Origin: an uncultured Bacilli bacterium
Lineage (GTDB): Bacteria; Bacillota_I; Bacilli_A; RF39; UBA660
Direction: 5' to 3'
Length of the DNA: 6,554 nucleotides
Assembly (NCBI GenBank): GCA_947588975.1
Contig: CANQAF010000053.1
Span: 1 to 6,554, forward strand
Shown: in pieces, positions 1-4,395 of the stretch
How positions within the stretch are numbered: position 1 is the stretch's first letter
Layout of the letters: every line of letters starts with the position of its first letter
The notes under the pieces: generated by a model
Databases searched by the model: none
The model's input: only the letters and a program-made list of their open reading frames with translations
Told to the model about the DNA's origin: nothing
Made by a program: the position numbers and the translations under genes

Positions 1-666
1 TATGCAGGTCTTTATGAATGTGTAAAATATATGACAGGGCATAGCCATACTGATAATGGAAAAGGAAAAGAATTTGGTCTTGAAGTAATGCAACATATGG
101 TTGATAAATGTAATGAATGGAAGGCTGCCGAAGATATTGATTATAGTGTTTATGGAACTCCTATTGAATCTACTACTTATAAATTTGCGAAATGCCTAAG
201 AGAACGTTTTGGACGTATCAAAGGAATTACTGATAGGGATTATATTACAAACTCTTATCATGTTCCTGTATTTGAAGAAATTGATGCTTTCACAAAATTA
301 AAACTAGAAAGTGAATTCCAAAGATTAAGTCCAGGTGGTGCGATTTCTTATATTGAAACTCCTAATTTATCTAACAATTTAGATGCAGTTATGGAAGTAA
401 TTCAATTTATCTATGATAATATTATGTATGCGGAATTAAATACGAAATTAGATTATTGTCAAGAATGTGGATACACAGGTGAAATCTTAATTGACGATGA
501 TTTAGAGTGGTATTGTCCAAACTGTGGTAACAGAGATCATGATAAGTTAAATGTAGCACGTCGTACTTGTGGATATATAGGGGCAAATTTCTGGAATAAA
601 GGTAGAACGCAAGAAATCAAAGAAAGAGTTGTACATATCGACAACAAAGATGCTGAGGCTGTATAA
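1..666 (+). CDS. nrdD: Anaerobic ribonucleoside-triphosphate reductase, C-terminal part (5' end outside window)
   Basis: The reading frame is open from base 1, so this is the last 221 residues of a longer protein (family members are usually about 600-730 residues); the first in-frame ATG at 31 is internal. Class III ribonucleotide reductase reduces ribonucleoside triphosphates to deoxy forms with a glycyl radical, in the cytoplasm and without oxygen. Visible motifs: the YAGLYE segment at the start, GTPIES (codons near 160-177), the zinc site with two CxxC pairs (CQEC at 457-468, CPNC at 514-525), and the radical loop RRTCGYIG, with the radical glycine just after cysteine at 571-573. The catalytic thiyl cysteine would lie upstream, outside the window. 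The stop overlaps the nrdG start by one base, and NrdG is the enzyme that installs the glycyl radical. Identification is very secure; nothing in the visible part looks broken. Confidence 0.97.
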   Translation, partial: YAGLYECVKYMTGHSHTDNGKGKEFGLEVMQHMVDKCNEWKAAEDIDYSVYGTPIESTTYKFAKCLRERFGRIKGITDRDYITNSYHVPVFEEIDAFTKLKLESEFQRLSPGGAISYIETPNLSNNLDAVMEVIQFIYDNIMYAELNTKLDYCQECGYTGEILIDDDLEWYCPNCGNRDHDKLNVARRTCGYIGANFWNKGRTQEIKERVVHIDNKDAEAV

Positions 667-1175
667 TGCGTTACAATAAAGTAAGAAAAATGGATATTTC
701 CAATGGACCAGGCGTTAGAGTTTCTATCTTTATGCAAGGTTGTACCTTTCATTGTAAAGGATGCTTTAATCCAGAAACACATGATTTTAATGGTGGAAAA
801 GAATTTACGAAAGATACCATTGAACATGTATTAGAATTATGTGACAAAGAATATATTGTGGGGTTGTCAATTCTAGGTGGGGAACCATTACATCCTAAAA
901 ATAGAGAAGGAACATTAGAACTTGCAAAAGCATTTAAGGAACGTTTTCCCAAAAAAAATTTGTGGGTATGGTCTGGTTTCCTTTGGGATAGAGATTTAAA
1001 AGATTTAGAAATCATGAACTATATTGATGTTTTAGTAGATGGTCAATATCAAAGTGAATTATATAGTCCTCTATTAAGATGGAAAGGTTCTTCTAATCAG
1101 AGAGTCATTGATGTACAAGCATCACTGAAAAAGAAAAAAGTTGTATTATTTGAAGAAGAAGGAGTACTTGTATGA
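666..1175 (+). CDS. nrdG: Anaerobic ribonucleotide reductase activating enzyme (radical SAM)
   Basis: 169 residues, slightly longer than the 154-residue E. coli protein. It uses a [4Fe-4S] cluster and S-adenosylmethionine to generate the glycyl radical on NrdD. The cluster motif CxxxCxxC is present as C26, C30 and C33 (CTFHCKGC), preceded by the family's N-terminal DISNGPGVR stretch, and the SAM-binding GGEPL lies at residues 71-75. The ATG shares one base with the nrdD stop (TAATG) and has only a weak GAGG about 7 nt upstream at 655-658, which suggests translational coupling to nrdD rather than independent initiation. The C-terminal half (WVWSGF, then DVLVDGQY) matches the usual NrdG pattern. 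The gene ends in an ATGA overlap with dut. Identification is secure from motifs plus position. Confidence 0.96.
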   Translation: MRYNKVRKMDISNGPGVRVSIFMQGCTFHCKGCFNPETHDFNGGKEFTKDTIEHVLELCDKEYIVGLSILGGEPLHPKNREGTLELAKAFKERFPKKNLWVWSGFLWDRDLKDLEIMNYIDVLVDGQYQSELYSPLLRWKGSSNQRVIDVQASLKKKKVVLFEEEGVLV

Positions 1176-1630
1176 AAACAAGAGGGTTTGAAATTGCCAA
1201 AGGATGGGAAGATAAAGATATTCATCTTCCAAAAAGAAGTACAGCACATGCTGCTGGGTATGATGTGGAAGCTGCAGAAGATGTTGTGATTCCTCCATTT
1301 CAACTAGGAATGAAACCTACTTTAATTCCAACTGGGTTAAAAGCATATTGTGCACCAGATGAATGGTATATGCTTGCGAATCGCAGTTCAGGTCCTAAAA
1401 AAGGATTTGTTATGGCAAATAGTATTGGAATTGTAGATTCGGATTATTATGGAAATGAGTCAAATGATGGACATTTCTATTTCCAGTATATCAATATTTT
1501 AGACCATGATTTAGAAGTAAAAAAAGGAGATATTATTGGACAAGTCATTTTCCAAAAATATTTATTAGTAGATGACGATCATGCAGAAGGTATCAGAACT
1601 GGAGGGTTTGGTTCTACTGATAAAAAATAA
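1172..1630 (+). CDS. dut: dUTP diphosphatase (trimeric dUTPase family)
   Basis: 152 residues, normal length for the trimeric family. It hydrolyses dUTP to dUMP and pyrophosphate, keeping uracil out of DNA and feeding thymidylate synthesis. The five family motifs appear in order: AAGYDVEAAED (27-37), NRSSGPKKG (70-78), GIVDSDYYG (86-94, with D89 and D91 in the catalytic/substrate-contacting motif), GQVIFQK (123-129) and RTGGFGST (142-149), the C-terminal arm that closes over the active site. Motif 2 has NRSS where many homologues have PRSS, and motif 5 has RTGG for the common RGxGG; both are mild variants. The start overlaps the nrdG stop by 4 nt (ATGA), with a good AAGGAG-type ribosome site at 1156-1164, 7 nt before the ATG. 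Being last in the nrdD-nrdG operon ties dUTP removal to anaerobic dNTP production. The related dCTP deaminase family is less likely given the motif set. Confidence 0.93.
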   Translation: MKTRGFEIAKGWEDKDIHLPKRSTAHAAGYDVEAAEDVVIPPFQLGMKPTLIPTGLKAYCAPDEWYMLANRSSGPKKGFVMANSIGIVDSDYYGNESNDGHFYFQYINILDHDLEVKKGDIIGQVIFQKYLLVDDDHAEGIRTGGFGSTDKK

Positions 1631-1631
1631 C

Positions 1632-1660
1632 AAAAACGACTATACAAAGGTCGCTTTTTT
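1632..1660 (+). terminator. Hairpin plus T-run after the nrdD-nrdG-dut operon, possibly bidirectional
   Basis: CGAC at 1637-1640 pairs with GTCG at 1650-1653 (T1641 and G1649 can add a wobble pair), flanked by AAAA 1632-1635 and TTTT 1655-1658 across one A/C mismatch, then TTTTTT to 1660. It starts 2 nt after the dut stop. The A-tract on the other side gives a T-run on the minus strand, so it could also stop transcription coming from the XRE gene. The GC part of the stem is short (4-5 bp), so efficiency is uncertain. The hairpin core recurs almost exactly at 3429-3445. Confidence 0.6.
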
Positions 1661-1683
1661 GATTGATATTAAATTATCAAAAT

Positions 1684-1723
1684 AATCACATAAGTAATGT
1701 TGTAGTGGAAAAATTATGTGATT
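1684..1723 (-). terminator. Inverted repeat at the 3' end of the XRE gene, candidate terminator
   Basis: AATCACATAA at 1684-1693 is a perfect 10-bp inverted repeat with TTATGTGATT at 1714-1723, separated by 20 nt. Outer arms (ATCAAA near 1676-1681 and TTTGAT near 1729-1734) extend the pairing with small bulges. It overlaps the last base of the XRE stop codon. Read on the minus strand the stem is followed by ATTTTGAT, only a modest T-run, and the 20-nt loop is large for an intrinsic terminator. It could instead be an operator or RNA-stability element; the inverted repeat itself is certain. Confidence 0.4.
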
Positions 1724-1974
1724 TATTGTTTGATGTTATCATCTATGGGTTTAAATAGTTCCCTTACATCAATATTTAGAACTTCCGCAAATTTCCAAAT
1801 TGTTCCTAAACTAAAAGTTTGATGATACTTTTTACTCTCAATGTTCATTATAAAACCATCACTATAATTGCATAATTGAGCGAATTGACTTTGGGTTAAA
1901 TGTTTTAATTTGCGTTGTATTTTTAAATTATGTGCAACCAAATAATAAATGTAATTTTCATCTTTTTTATTCAT
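1723..1974 (-). CDS. Small XRE-family helix-turn-helix transcriptional regulator
   Basis: 83 residues, essentially a single Cro/C1-type helix-turn-helix domain. The family pattern is clear: residues 15-25 (HNLKIQRKLKH) form the first helix, LTQSQFAQLCNYS is the turn and start of the recognition region, then DGFIMNIESKK, and SLGTIWKFAEVLNIDVRELF closes the domain. There is no sensor domain or protease motif, so it probably acts as a simple DNA-binding repressor. The start is the first ATG after an in-frame stop; an AGGAG-type site (about 1987-1991) lies 12 nt upstream, rather distant. It is divergent from the membrane-protein gene, and a palindrome sits in the shared intergenic region, consistent with control of that gene and possibly itself (inferred). 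Such small regulators are common in mobile or accessory modules, but no integrase or transposase is seen here. Confidence 0.85.
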   Translation of the reverse strand: MNKKDENYIYYLVAHNLKIQRKLKHLTQSQFAQLCNYSDGFIMNIESKKYHQTFSLGTIWKFAEVLNIDVRELFKPIDDNIKQ

Positions 1975-1985
1975 TGATTACACCA

Positions 1986-1993
1986 ACTCCTCT
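1986..1993 (-). promoter_or_regulatory. Ribosome binding site of the XRE gene
   Basis: On the minus strand this reads AGAGGAGT, a strong match to the 16S 3' end, about 11-12 nt before the ATG. The codons between it and the ATG include an in-frame TAA, which rules out an upstream start. Confidence 0.65.
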
Positions 1994-2024
1994 GTATATA
2001 ATTTTCTCATTTATAGGTAAAAAA

Positions 2025-2049
2025 ATATTTCACTTATTCGGTGAGATAT
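2025..2049. promoter_or_regulatory. 25-bp imperfect palindrome, candidate XRE operator
   Basis: ATATTTCAC (2025-2033) and GTGAGATAT (2041-2049) are inverted repeats matching at 8 of 9 positions, separated by 7 nt. The palindrome fills the -35 to -10 interval of the unknown gene's promoter, so a dimer bound here would block RNA polymerase. An XRE-type regulator is encoded immediately to the left on the opposite strand. Binding is inferred from position only. Confidence 0.5.
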
Positions 2050-2057
2050 GATATACT
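2029..2057 (+). promoter_or_regulatory. Sigma-A type extended -10 promoter for the membrane-protein gene
   Basis: TTCACT (2029-2034) is a fair -35 (consensus TTGACA), followed by a 17-nt spacer and TATACT (2052-2057) as -10. TG at 2049-2050 one base before the -10 gives the extended form TGnTATACT. Transcription would start near 2064, leaving an untranslated leader of about 60 nt before the GTG start. Confidence 0.65.
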
Positions 2058-2108
2058 GTATTTAGTACAACTTATGTTATTACGTTAAAGTGCATAATTA
2101 TTGGTATG

Positions 2109-2115
2109 AGAGGAG
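2109..2115 (+). promoter_or_regulatory. Ribosome binding site that places the start at GTG 2124
   Basis: AGAGGAG lies 8 nt before the GTG at 2124, ideal spacing. The in-frame ATG at 2106 lies upstream of this site and has no ribosome site of its own before it, so the shorter protein is preferred. Confidence 0.7.
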
Positions 2116-2123
2116 CGTTAAAA

Positions 2124-3398
2124 GTGAAAGAAAAAAAGAAAGGATATAAAATAATATTTGGTAGTTGTGTTTTAGTAGGTATTTTAAGTTTTTTGATTTT
2201 TTTTATAACGTTAGTTAATACTACTGATTGCCATAAAATAGCAAAACAAATATCAAGGATATTGCTAGAGAATACATCAGTGAATGACGATGGAAAAGAT
2301 ACTAATTATAAATATTCATACATAGATTCATCATCTATTTATGCGAAAATAGATGGAACTGACGAAATTGTTATTTCAATATCAAAATATAGTTCAAATG
2401 TAGAAGCTAAAGCAAAAGAGGAATATTTAAAAAACAGATATAGTAGCTTACATAATATAATAGATGGTACTTTATTGGAAGAAACATATTGGAAAGATAG
2501 TTTTGATGGGGAACAAGATGAAATATTTACTGAGGGGATTTATTTAATAAGAATCAGTTCATATTATAAGGATAATTATGAAGAATTAAAGAAAAAAATT
2601 ATCAGTATATTAAATAAATATGACATAAAAGATATACAACAGTTGGATGAAAAAGAAGTAAAATCTTATTGGCAGAATGAAATAACAAAGTTAGAAAAAA
2701 GGGTAGAAGATATTCATAGTGAAATACTTAATAAATTTAATGATGGAATCAATCAACATATAGCAGATATGGAGAATTGTAAGGGAAATGAATGTGAAGA
2801 ATATTTAAATGAGGTAATGGTATTCAATAAATATCCTGAAGCTGAAGCTCAACTAAATTTAGTACAACAAAAATATGACGAAATTATTAACCAAAAAAAA
2901 GCAATTGTTGATAATATAAATGCAACTATTTCTAATGTTGAAATAAATTTAAATGAAAATGATTATGAAAGTTTGAAAAAACAAATAAACGATATGGATG
3001 ATGATTTTTATAATGACTATAAAGTTGAATGGGAGAATCGTTTAAATGCCATTGATGAAAATGTTTATAAAAATTCTTGTGGCAATTATGATTATAAAGA
3101 CTTGTTAAGAACACCGGATAATTATAAAAATCAAAAAGCGTATTGGTTTGGCGTGGTACAACAAAAAGTAAATTCATCACAATATAGAGTAGGTGTTGAT
3201 TGTGAAAAATACCATTACATAGACGGATATTCATGTAAGAACACTATTTATGTATATTATATTGGAGATACAAACATAATCGAGGATGATGTTTTACAAA
3301 TGTGGGGTACTATGAATGGAGTAGTAACATATGAAGCTATATTTGGTAATAATATAACCATTCCATCATTCATTGCAAAATATATTACTGTTCAATAA
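2124..3398 (+). CDS. Membrane-anchored extracytoplasmic protein of unknown function
   Basis: 424 residues from the preferred GTG start (an ATG at 2106 would add six). I do not recognise a named family. Residues 1-9 are lysine-rich and 10-31 form one hydrophobic helix, so the protein should be anchored by its N-terminus with the rest outside the cell; there is no lipobox. Residues about 40-170 look like a folded alpha/beta domain. About 180-315 is highly charged and helical, probably coiled coil. The last 105 residues (319-424) look beta-rich, with the pattern YKDLLRTPDNYKNQKAYWFG then IIEDDVLQMWGT and TYEAIFGN-TIPS, reminiscent of OB-fold-like extracellular domains in other Bacillota; this is impression, not a search result. 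Outside the helix there are six cysteines (36, 219, 224, 319, 360, 371), so disulfides are possible. It is paired with a divergent XRE regulator, and its base composition looks more AT-rich than its neighbours, suggesting an accessory gene. Confidence 0.8.
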   Translation: MKEKKKGYKIIFGSCVLVGILSFLIFFITLVNTTDCHKIAKQISRILLENTSVNDDGKDTNYKYSYIDSSSIYAKIDGTDEIVISISKYSSNVEAKAKEEYLKNRYSSLHNIIDGTLLEETYWKDSFDGEQDEIFTEGIYLIRISSYYKDNYEELKKKIISILNKYDIKDIQQLDEKEVKSYWQNEITKLEKRVEDIHSEILNKFNDGINQHIADMENCKGNECEEYLNEVMVFNKYPEAEAQLNLVQQKYDEIINQKKAIVDNINATISNVEINLNENDYESLKKQINDMDDDFYNDYKVEWENRLNAIDENVYKNSCGNYDYKDLLRTPDNYKNQKAYWFGVVQQKVNSSQYRVGVDCEKYHYIDGYSCKNTIYVYYIGDTNIIEDDVLQMWGTMNGVVTYEAIFGNNITIPSFIAKYITVQ

Positions 3399-3424
3399 TT
3401 ATATATGTATTATTTTAAAACTAT

Positions 3425-3450
3425 AAAACGACTGTACAAAGGTCGTTTTT
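3425..3450 (+). terminator. Hairpin plus T-run after the membrane-protein gene
   Basis: AAAACGAC (3425-3432) pairs perfectly with GTCGTTTT (3442-3449), an 8-bp stem with a 9-nt loop, ending in TTTTT (3446-3450), 26 nt after the stop. Its core at 3429-3445 differs from the element after dut at a single base. The -35 box of the next promoter falls in the loop. Confidence 0.6.
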
Positions 3451-3461
3451 AATGTTATAAT
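3433..3461 (+). promoter_or_regulatory. Strong extended -10 promoter ahead of the candidate small RNA
   Basis: TATAAT at 3456-3461 is a perfect -10, preceded by TG at 3453-3454 with one base between (TGTTATAAT, extended -10). TGTACA at 3433-3438 is a partial -35 (4 of 6) with a 17-nt spacer. The predicted start is near 3468. No + strand coding sequence follows for nearly 700 bases. Confidence 0.65.
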
Positions 3462-3467
3462 GTATAT

Positions 3468-3590
3468 AGATGAAGGAAACTTCATAAAATAAAAAGGATA
3501 TACTTAACTTTTTCGTGGTTAGGTACATTCCATTAAATTGGGTTGCACACTAATACTTCATCAGATGAAACGTTAGTGTGCTTTTTCTAT
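3468..3590 (+). ncRNA. Candidate structured small RNA, family not recognised
   Basis: The transcript would run about 120 nt from the promoter at 3433-3461 to the T-run at 3582-3586. It folds by eye into three hairpins. Hairpin 1 is ATGAAG/CTTCAT (3470-3475 and 3480-3485) closed by a GAAA tetraloop. Hairpin 2 pairs 3496-3508 with 3518-3531: 12 pairs including one G-U, one A/C mismatch and one bulged T, with a 9-nt loop. Hairpin 3 is the terminator at 3545-3581. The linker 3532-3544 is unpaired. Bases 3469-3475 (GATGAAG) are exactly complementary to 3556-3562 (CTTCATC) in the upper part of hairpin 3, allowing an alternative or tertiary pairing. There is no tRNA, SRP RNA, 6S RNA or familiar riboswitch signature, and the next gene is on the opposite strand, so a cis-acting leader is unlikely. 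A five-codon ORF overlaps hairpin 1 (MKETS) but has no ribosome site. Confidence 0.55.
3545..3588 (+). terminator. Strong intrinsic terminator of the candidate small RNA
   Basis: GCACACTAA (3545-3553) and TTAGTGTGC (3573-3581) form a perfect 9-bp stem; inside it TTCAT (3557-3561) pairs with ATGAA (3565-3569) around a CAG loop. TTTTTCT follows directly on the + strand. There is no matching T-run on the other strand, so it works for + strand transcription only. Confidence 0.8.
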
Positions 3591-3625
3591 TTATATAGTG
3601 ATAATAATACTTAGAAACCTTTTTT

Positions 3626-3650
3626 AAATCCAATTAACTGGATTTTTTTT
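3626..3650 (+). terminator. Second + strand terminator overlapping the end of the metal-regulator gene
   Basis: AAATCCA (3626-3632) pairs with TGGATTT (3639-3645) around a 6-nt loop, with an uninterrupted run of eight T from 3643 to 3650. It overlaps the stop codon of the minus-strand regulator gene (3634-3636). On the minus strand the hairpin is followed by TTTAAAAAAGG, a poor terminator, so its main use would be to stop leftover + strand transcription before it runs antisense through the regulator gene. Confidence 0.65.
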
Positions 3651-4059
3651 TACTTTGTAAAAAAGTTTCAATATGTTTTAATGTATTAGAATCAATAAAA
3701 TGTTCTACTTTTTCCACTTGTTCTAATTGAAAATCTTCTTCACTAATCATTTTAAATAGAGATTCTAATAATTCATGTCGCCATAATAAATATTTTCCCA
3801 TAGAACTTCCTTTTTCTGTTAAATCAATATTCCCATAACGTTCAAACGTAATTAGCTGTTCATTTTTTAATCTAGAACACATCTTACTAACAGAAGATGG
3901 TTTGACATTGAGTGAACTTGCTAATTGTTTTACTGTAATTGGAGATTCCACTTGAGAGATACGATAAATCATTTCTAAATAATCTTCCATAGAAGCAGTT
4001 ATAGTAGTTTGATTTTTACTACGATATCCTTGTAAAGTATAAAATTCACTTTTTTCCAT
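3634..4059 (-). CDS. DtxR/MntR-family metal-dependent transcriptional regulator
   Basis: 141 residues, close to the 142 of B. subtilis MntR and lacking the SH3-like domain of long DtxR/IdeR proteins. An N-terminal winged helix (about 20-85, with VKQLASSLNVKPSSVSKM as the helix-turn-helix) is followed by the dimerisation and metal-binding helices (RHELLE at 94-99, VEKVEH at 115-120). The MntR ligand set is intact: D26, E29, H95, E116, E119 and H120, with spacings like D8, E11, H77, E99, E102 and H103 of MntR. E116 replaces the cysteine typical of iron-responding DtxR/IdeR. The start at 4059 has an AGGGGG ribosome site (minus strand, about 4070-4075); an ATG at 4167 would run into feoA and adds a non-family extension. 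The gene is divergent from feoAB with an operator-like palindrome between. Metal-bound, it should repress uptake genes. Whether it senses iron or manganese in vivo is open, so no symbol is given. Confidence 0.92.
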   Translation of the reverse strand: MEKSEFYTLQGYRSKNQTTITASMEDYLEMIYRISQVESPITVKQLASSLNVKPSSVSKMCSRLKNEQLITFERYGNIDLTEKGSSMGKYLLWRHELLESLFKMISEEDFQLEQVEKVEHFIDSNTLKHIETFLQSKKKSS

Positions 4060-4099
4060 TGATAAGTGTCCCCCTTTTTCAAACCCATCATATAGTAAT

Positions 4100-4127
4100 A
4101 TAGAAGTTAGCTTATGGAAACTTCTAT
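4100..4127. promoter_or_regulatory. Palindromic candidate MntR/DtxR-type operator between the regulator and feoAB
   Basis: ATAGAAGTT (4100-4108) and AACTTCTAT (4119-4127) form a perfect 9-bp inverted repeat around 10 nt. The central 16 bases (4106-4121, GTTAGCTTATGGAAAC) match 12 of 16 positions of the B. subtilis mntH MntR box as I remember it (TTTGCCTTAAGGAAAC), and both share the same centre of symmetry. It is 29 bp before the feoA start and 40 bp from the regulator start, so it could control both. I could not assign clear -10/-35 boxes here. Confidence 0.6.
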
Positions 4128-4155
4128 CAAAATTTATGAAATATAGAGGTGAAAT

Positions 4156-4395
4156 ATGATGAGTCAAACATTAGATACTTTAACCATTGGAGACATTGGA
4201 TATATTGAATCCATTGAATCTGAGGGAAGTATCAGAAGACGTTTTTTGGATATGGGTATGACACCTGGATGTCGTGTTCAATGCGTGCTTTCTAGTCCAA
4301 ATAAAAATCCAATGGCCTATTGGATTAGGGGAGCAATCATTGCGATTCGCAGGGAAGATGCAAAAGGAATTATGGTTAAGAAGGTGGAGGTATGA
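4156..4395 (+). CDS. feoA: Ferrous iron transport protein A (small SH3-like cytoplasmic protein)
   Basis: 79 residues, normal for FeoA (about 75-85). FeoA is a small beta-barrel cytoplasmic protein needed for FeoB-driven Fe(II) uptake, probably through contact with FeoB. Family signatures: L-x-x-G-D-I-G near residues 9-15, RRRFLDMGMTPG (27-38), NPMAYWIRGAIIAIRREDA (51-69) and the closing beta strand. The start is taken at ATG 4156, with AGAGGTGA just upstream at 4145-4152; ATG 4159 is an equally good alternative one codon later. The gene ends in an ATGA overlap with feoB, so the two are co-transcribed and translationally coupled. The candidate metal-regulator operator lies upstream. Identification is secure. 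Confidence 0.95.
   Translation: MMSQTLDTLTIGDIGYIESIESEGSIRRRFLDMGMTPGCRVQCVLSSPNKNPMAYWIRGAIIAIRREDAKGIMVKKVEV

Noticed and set aside
537..1303. Minus-strand open frames opposite nrdD, nrdG and dut
   Set aside because: They are antisense to genes with complete family motifs and show no recognisable domain.
2106..2123. ATG at 2106 as start of the membrane protein
   Set aside because: No ribosome site precedes it, and the good AGAGGAG site lies downstream of it, correctly spaced for GTG 2124.
2932..3234. 100-codon minus-strand frame rich in His, Asn and Phe
   Set aside because: It lies wholly inside the membrane-protein gene and its composition is what the complement of an AT-rich coding sequence gives; no ribosome site or family resemblance.
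1637..3445. Prophage or integrative element attachment sites at the repeated hairpin cores
   Set aside because: There is no integrase, recombinase or transposase between them, and each copy works as a terminator, so an att interpretation is unsupported without comparison of strains.
3470..3487. Five-codon ORF (MKETS) within hairpin 1 of the candidate small RNA, as a leader peptide
   Set aside because: No ribosome site upstream, the predicted transcript starts almost at the ATG, and no downstream gene exists for attenuation.
3468..3590. tRNA, 6S RNA, SRP RNA or metabolite riboswitch
   Set aside because: No cloverleaf, no central-bubble rod, no SRP tetraloop motif, none of the riboswitch core motifs I know, and no + strand gene directly downstream to be controlled.
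4060..4167. Longer version of the metal regulator starting at an ATG at 4167 (36 extra residues)
   Set aside because: It would overlap the feoA start and cover the palindromic operator; the extra residues do not resemble the family, while ATG 4059 gives MntR length and has a ribosome site.
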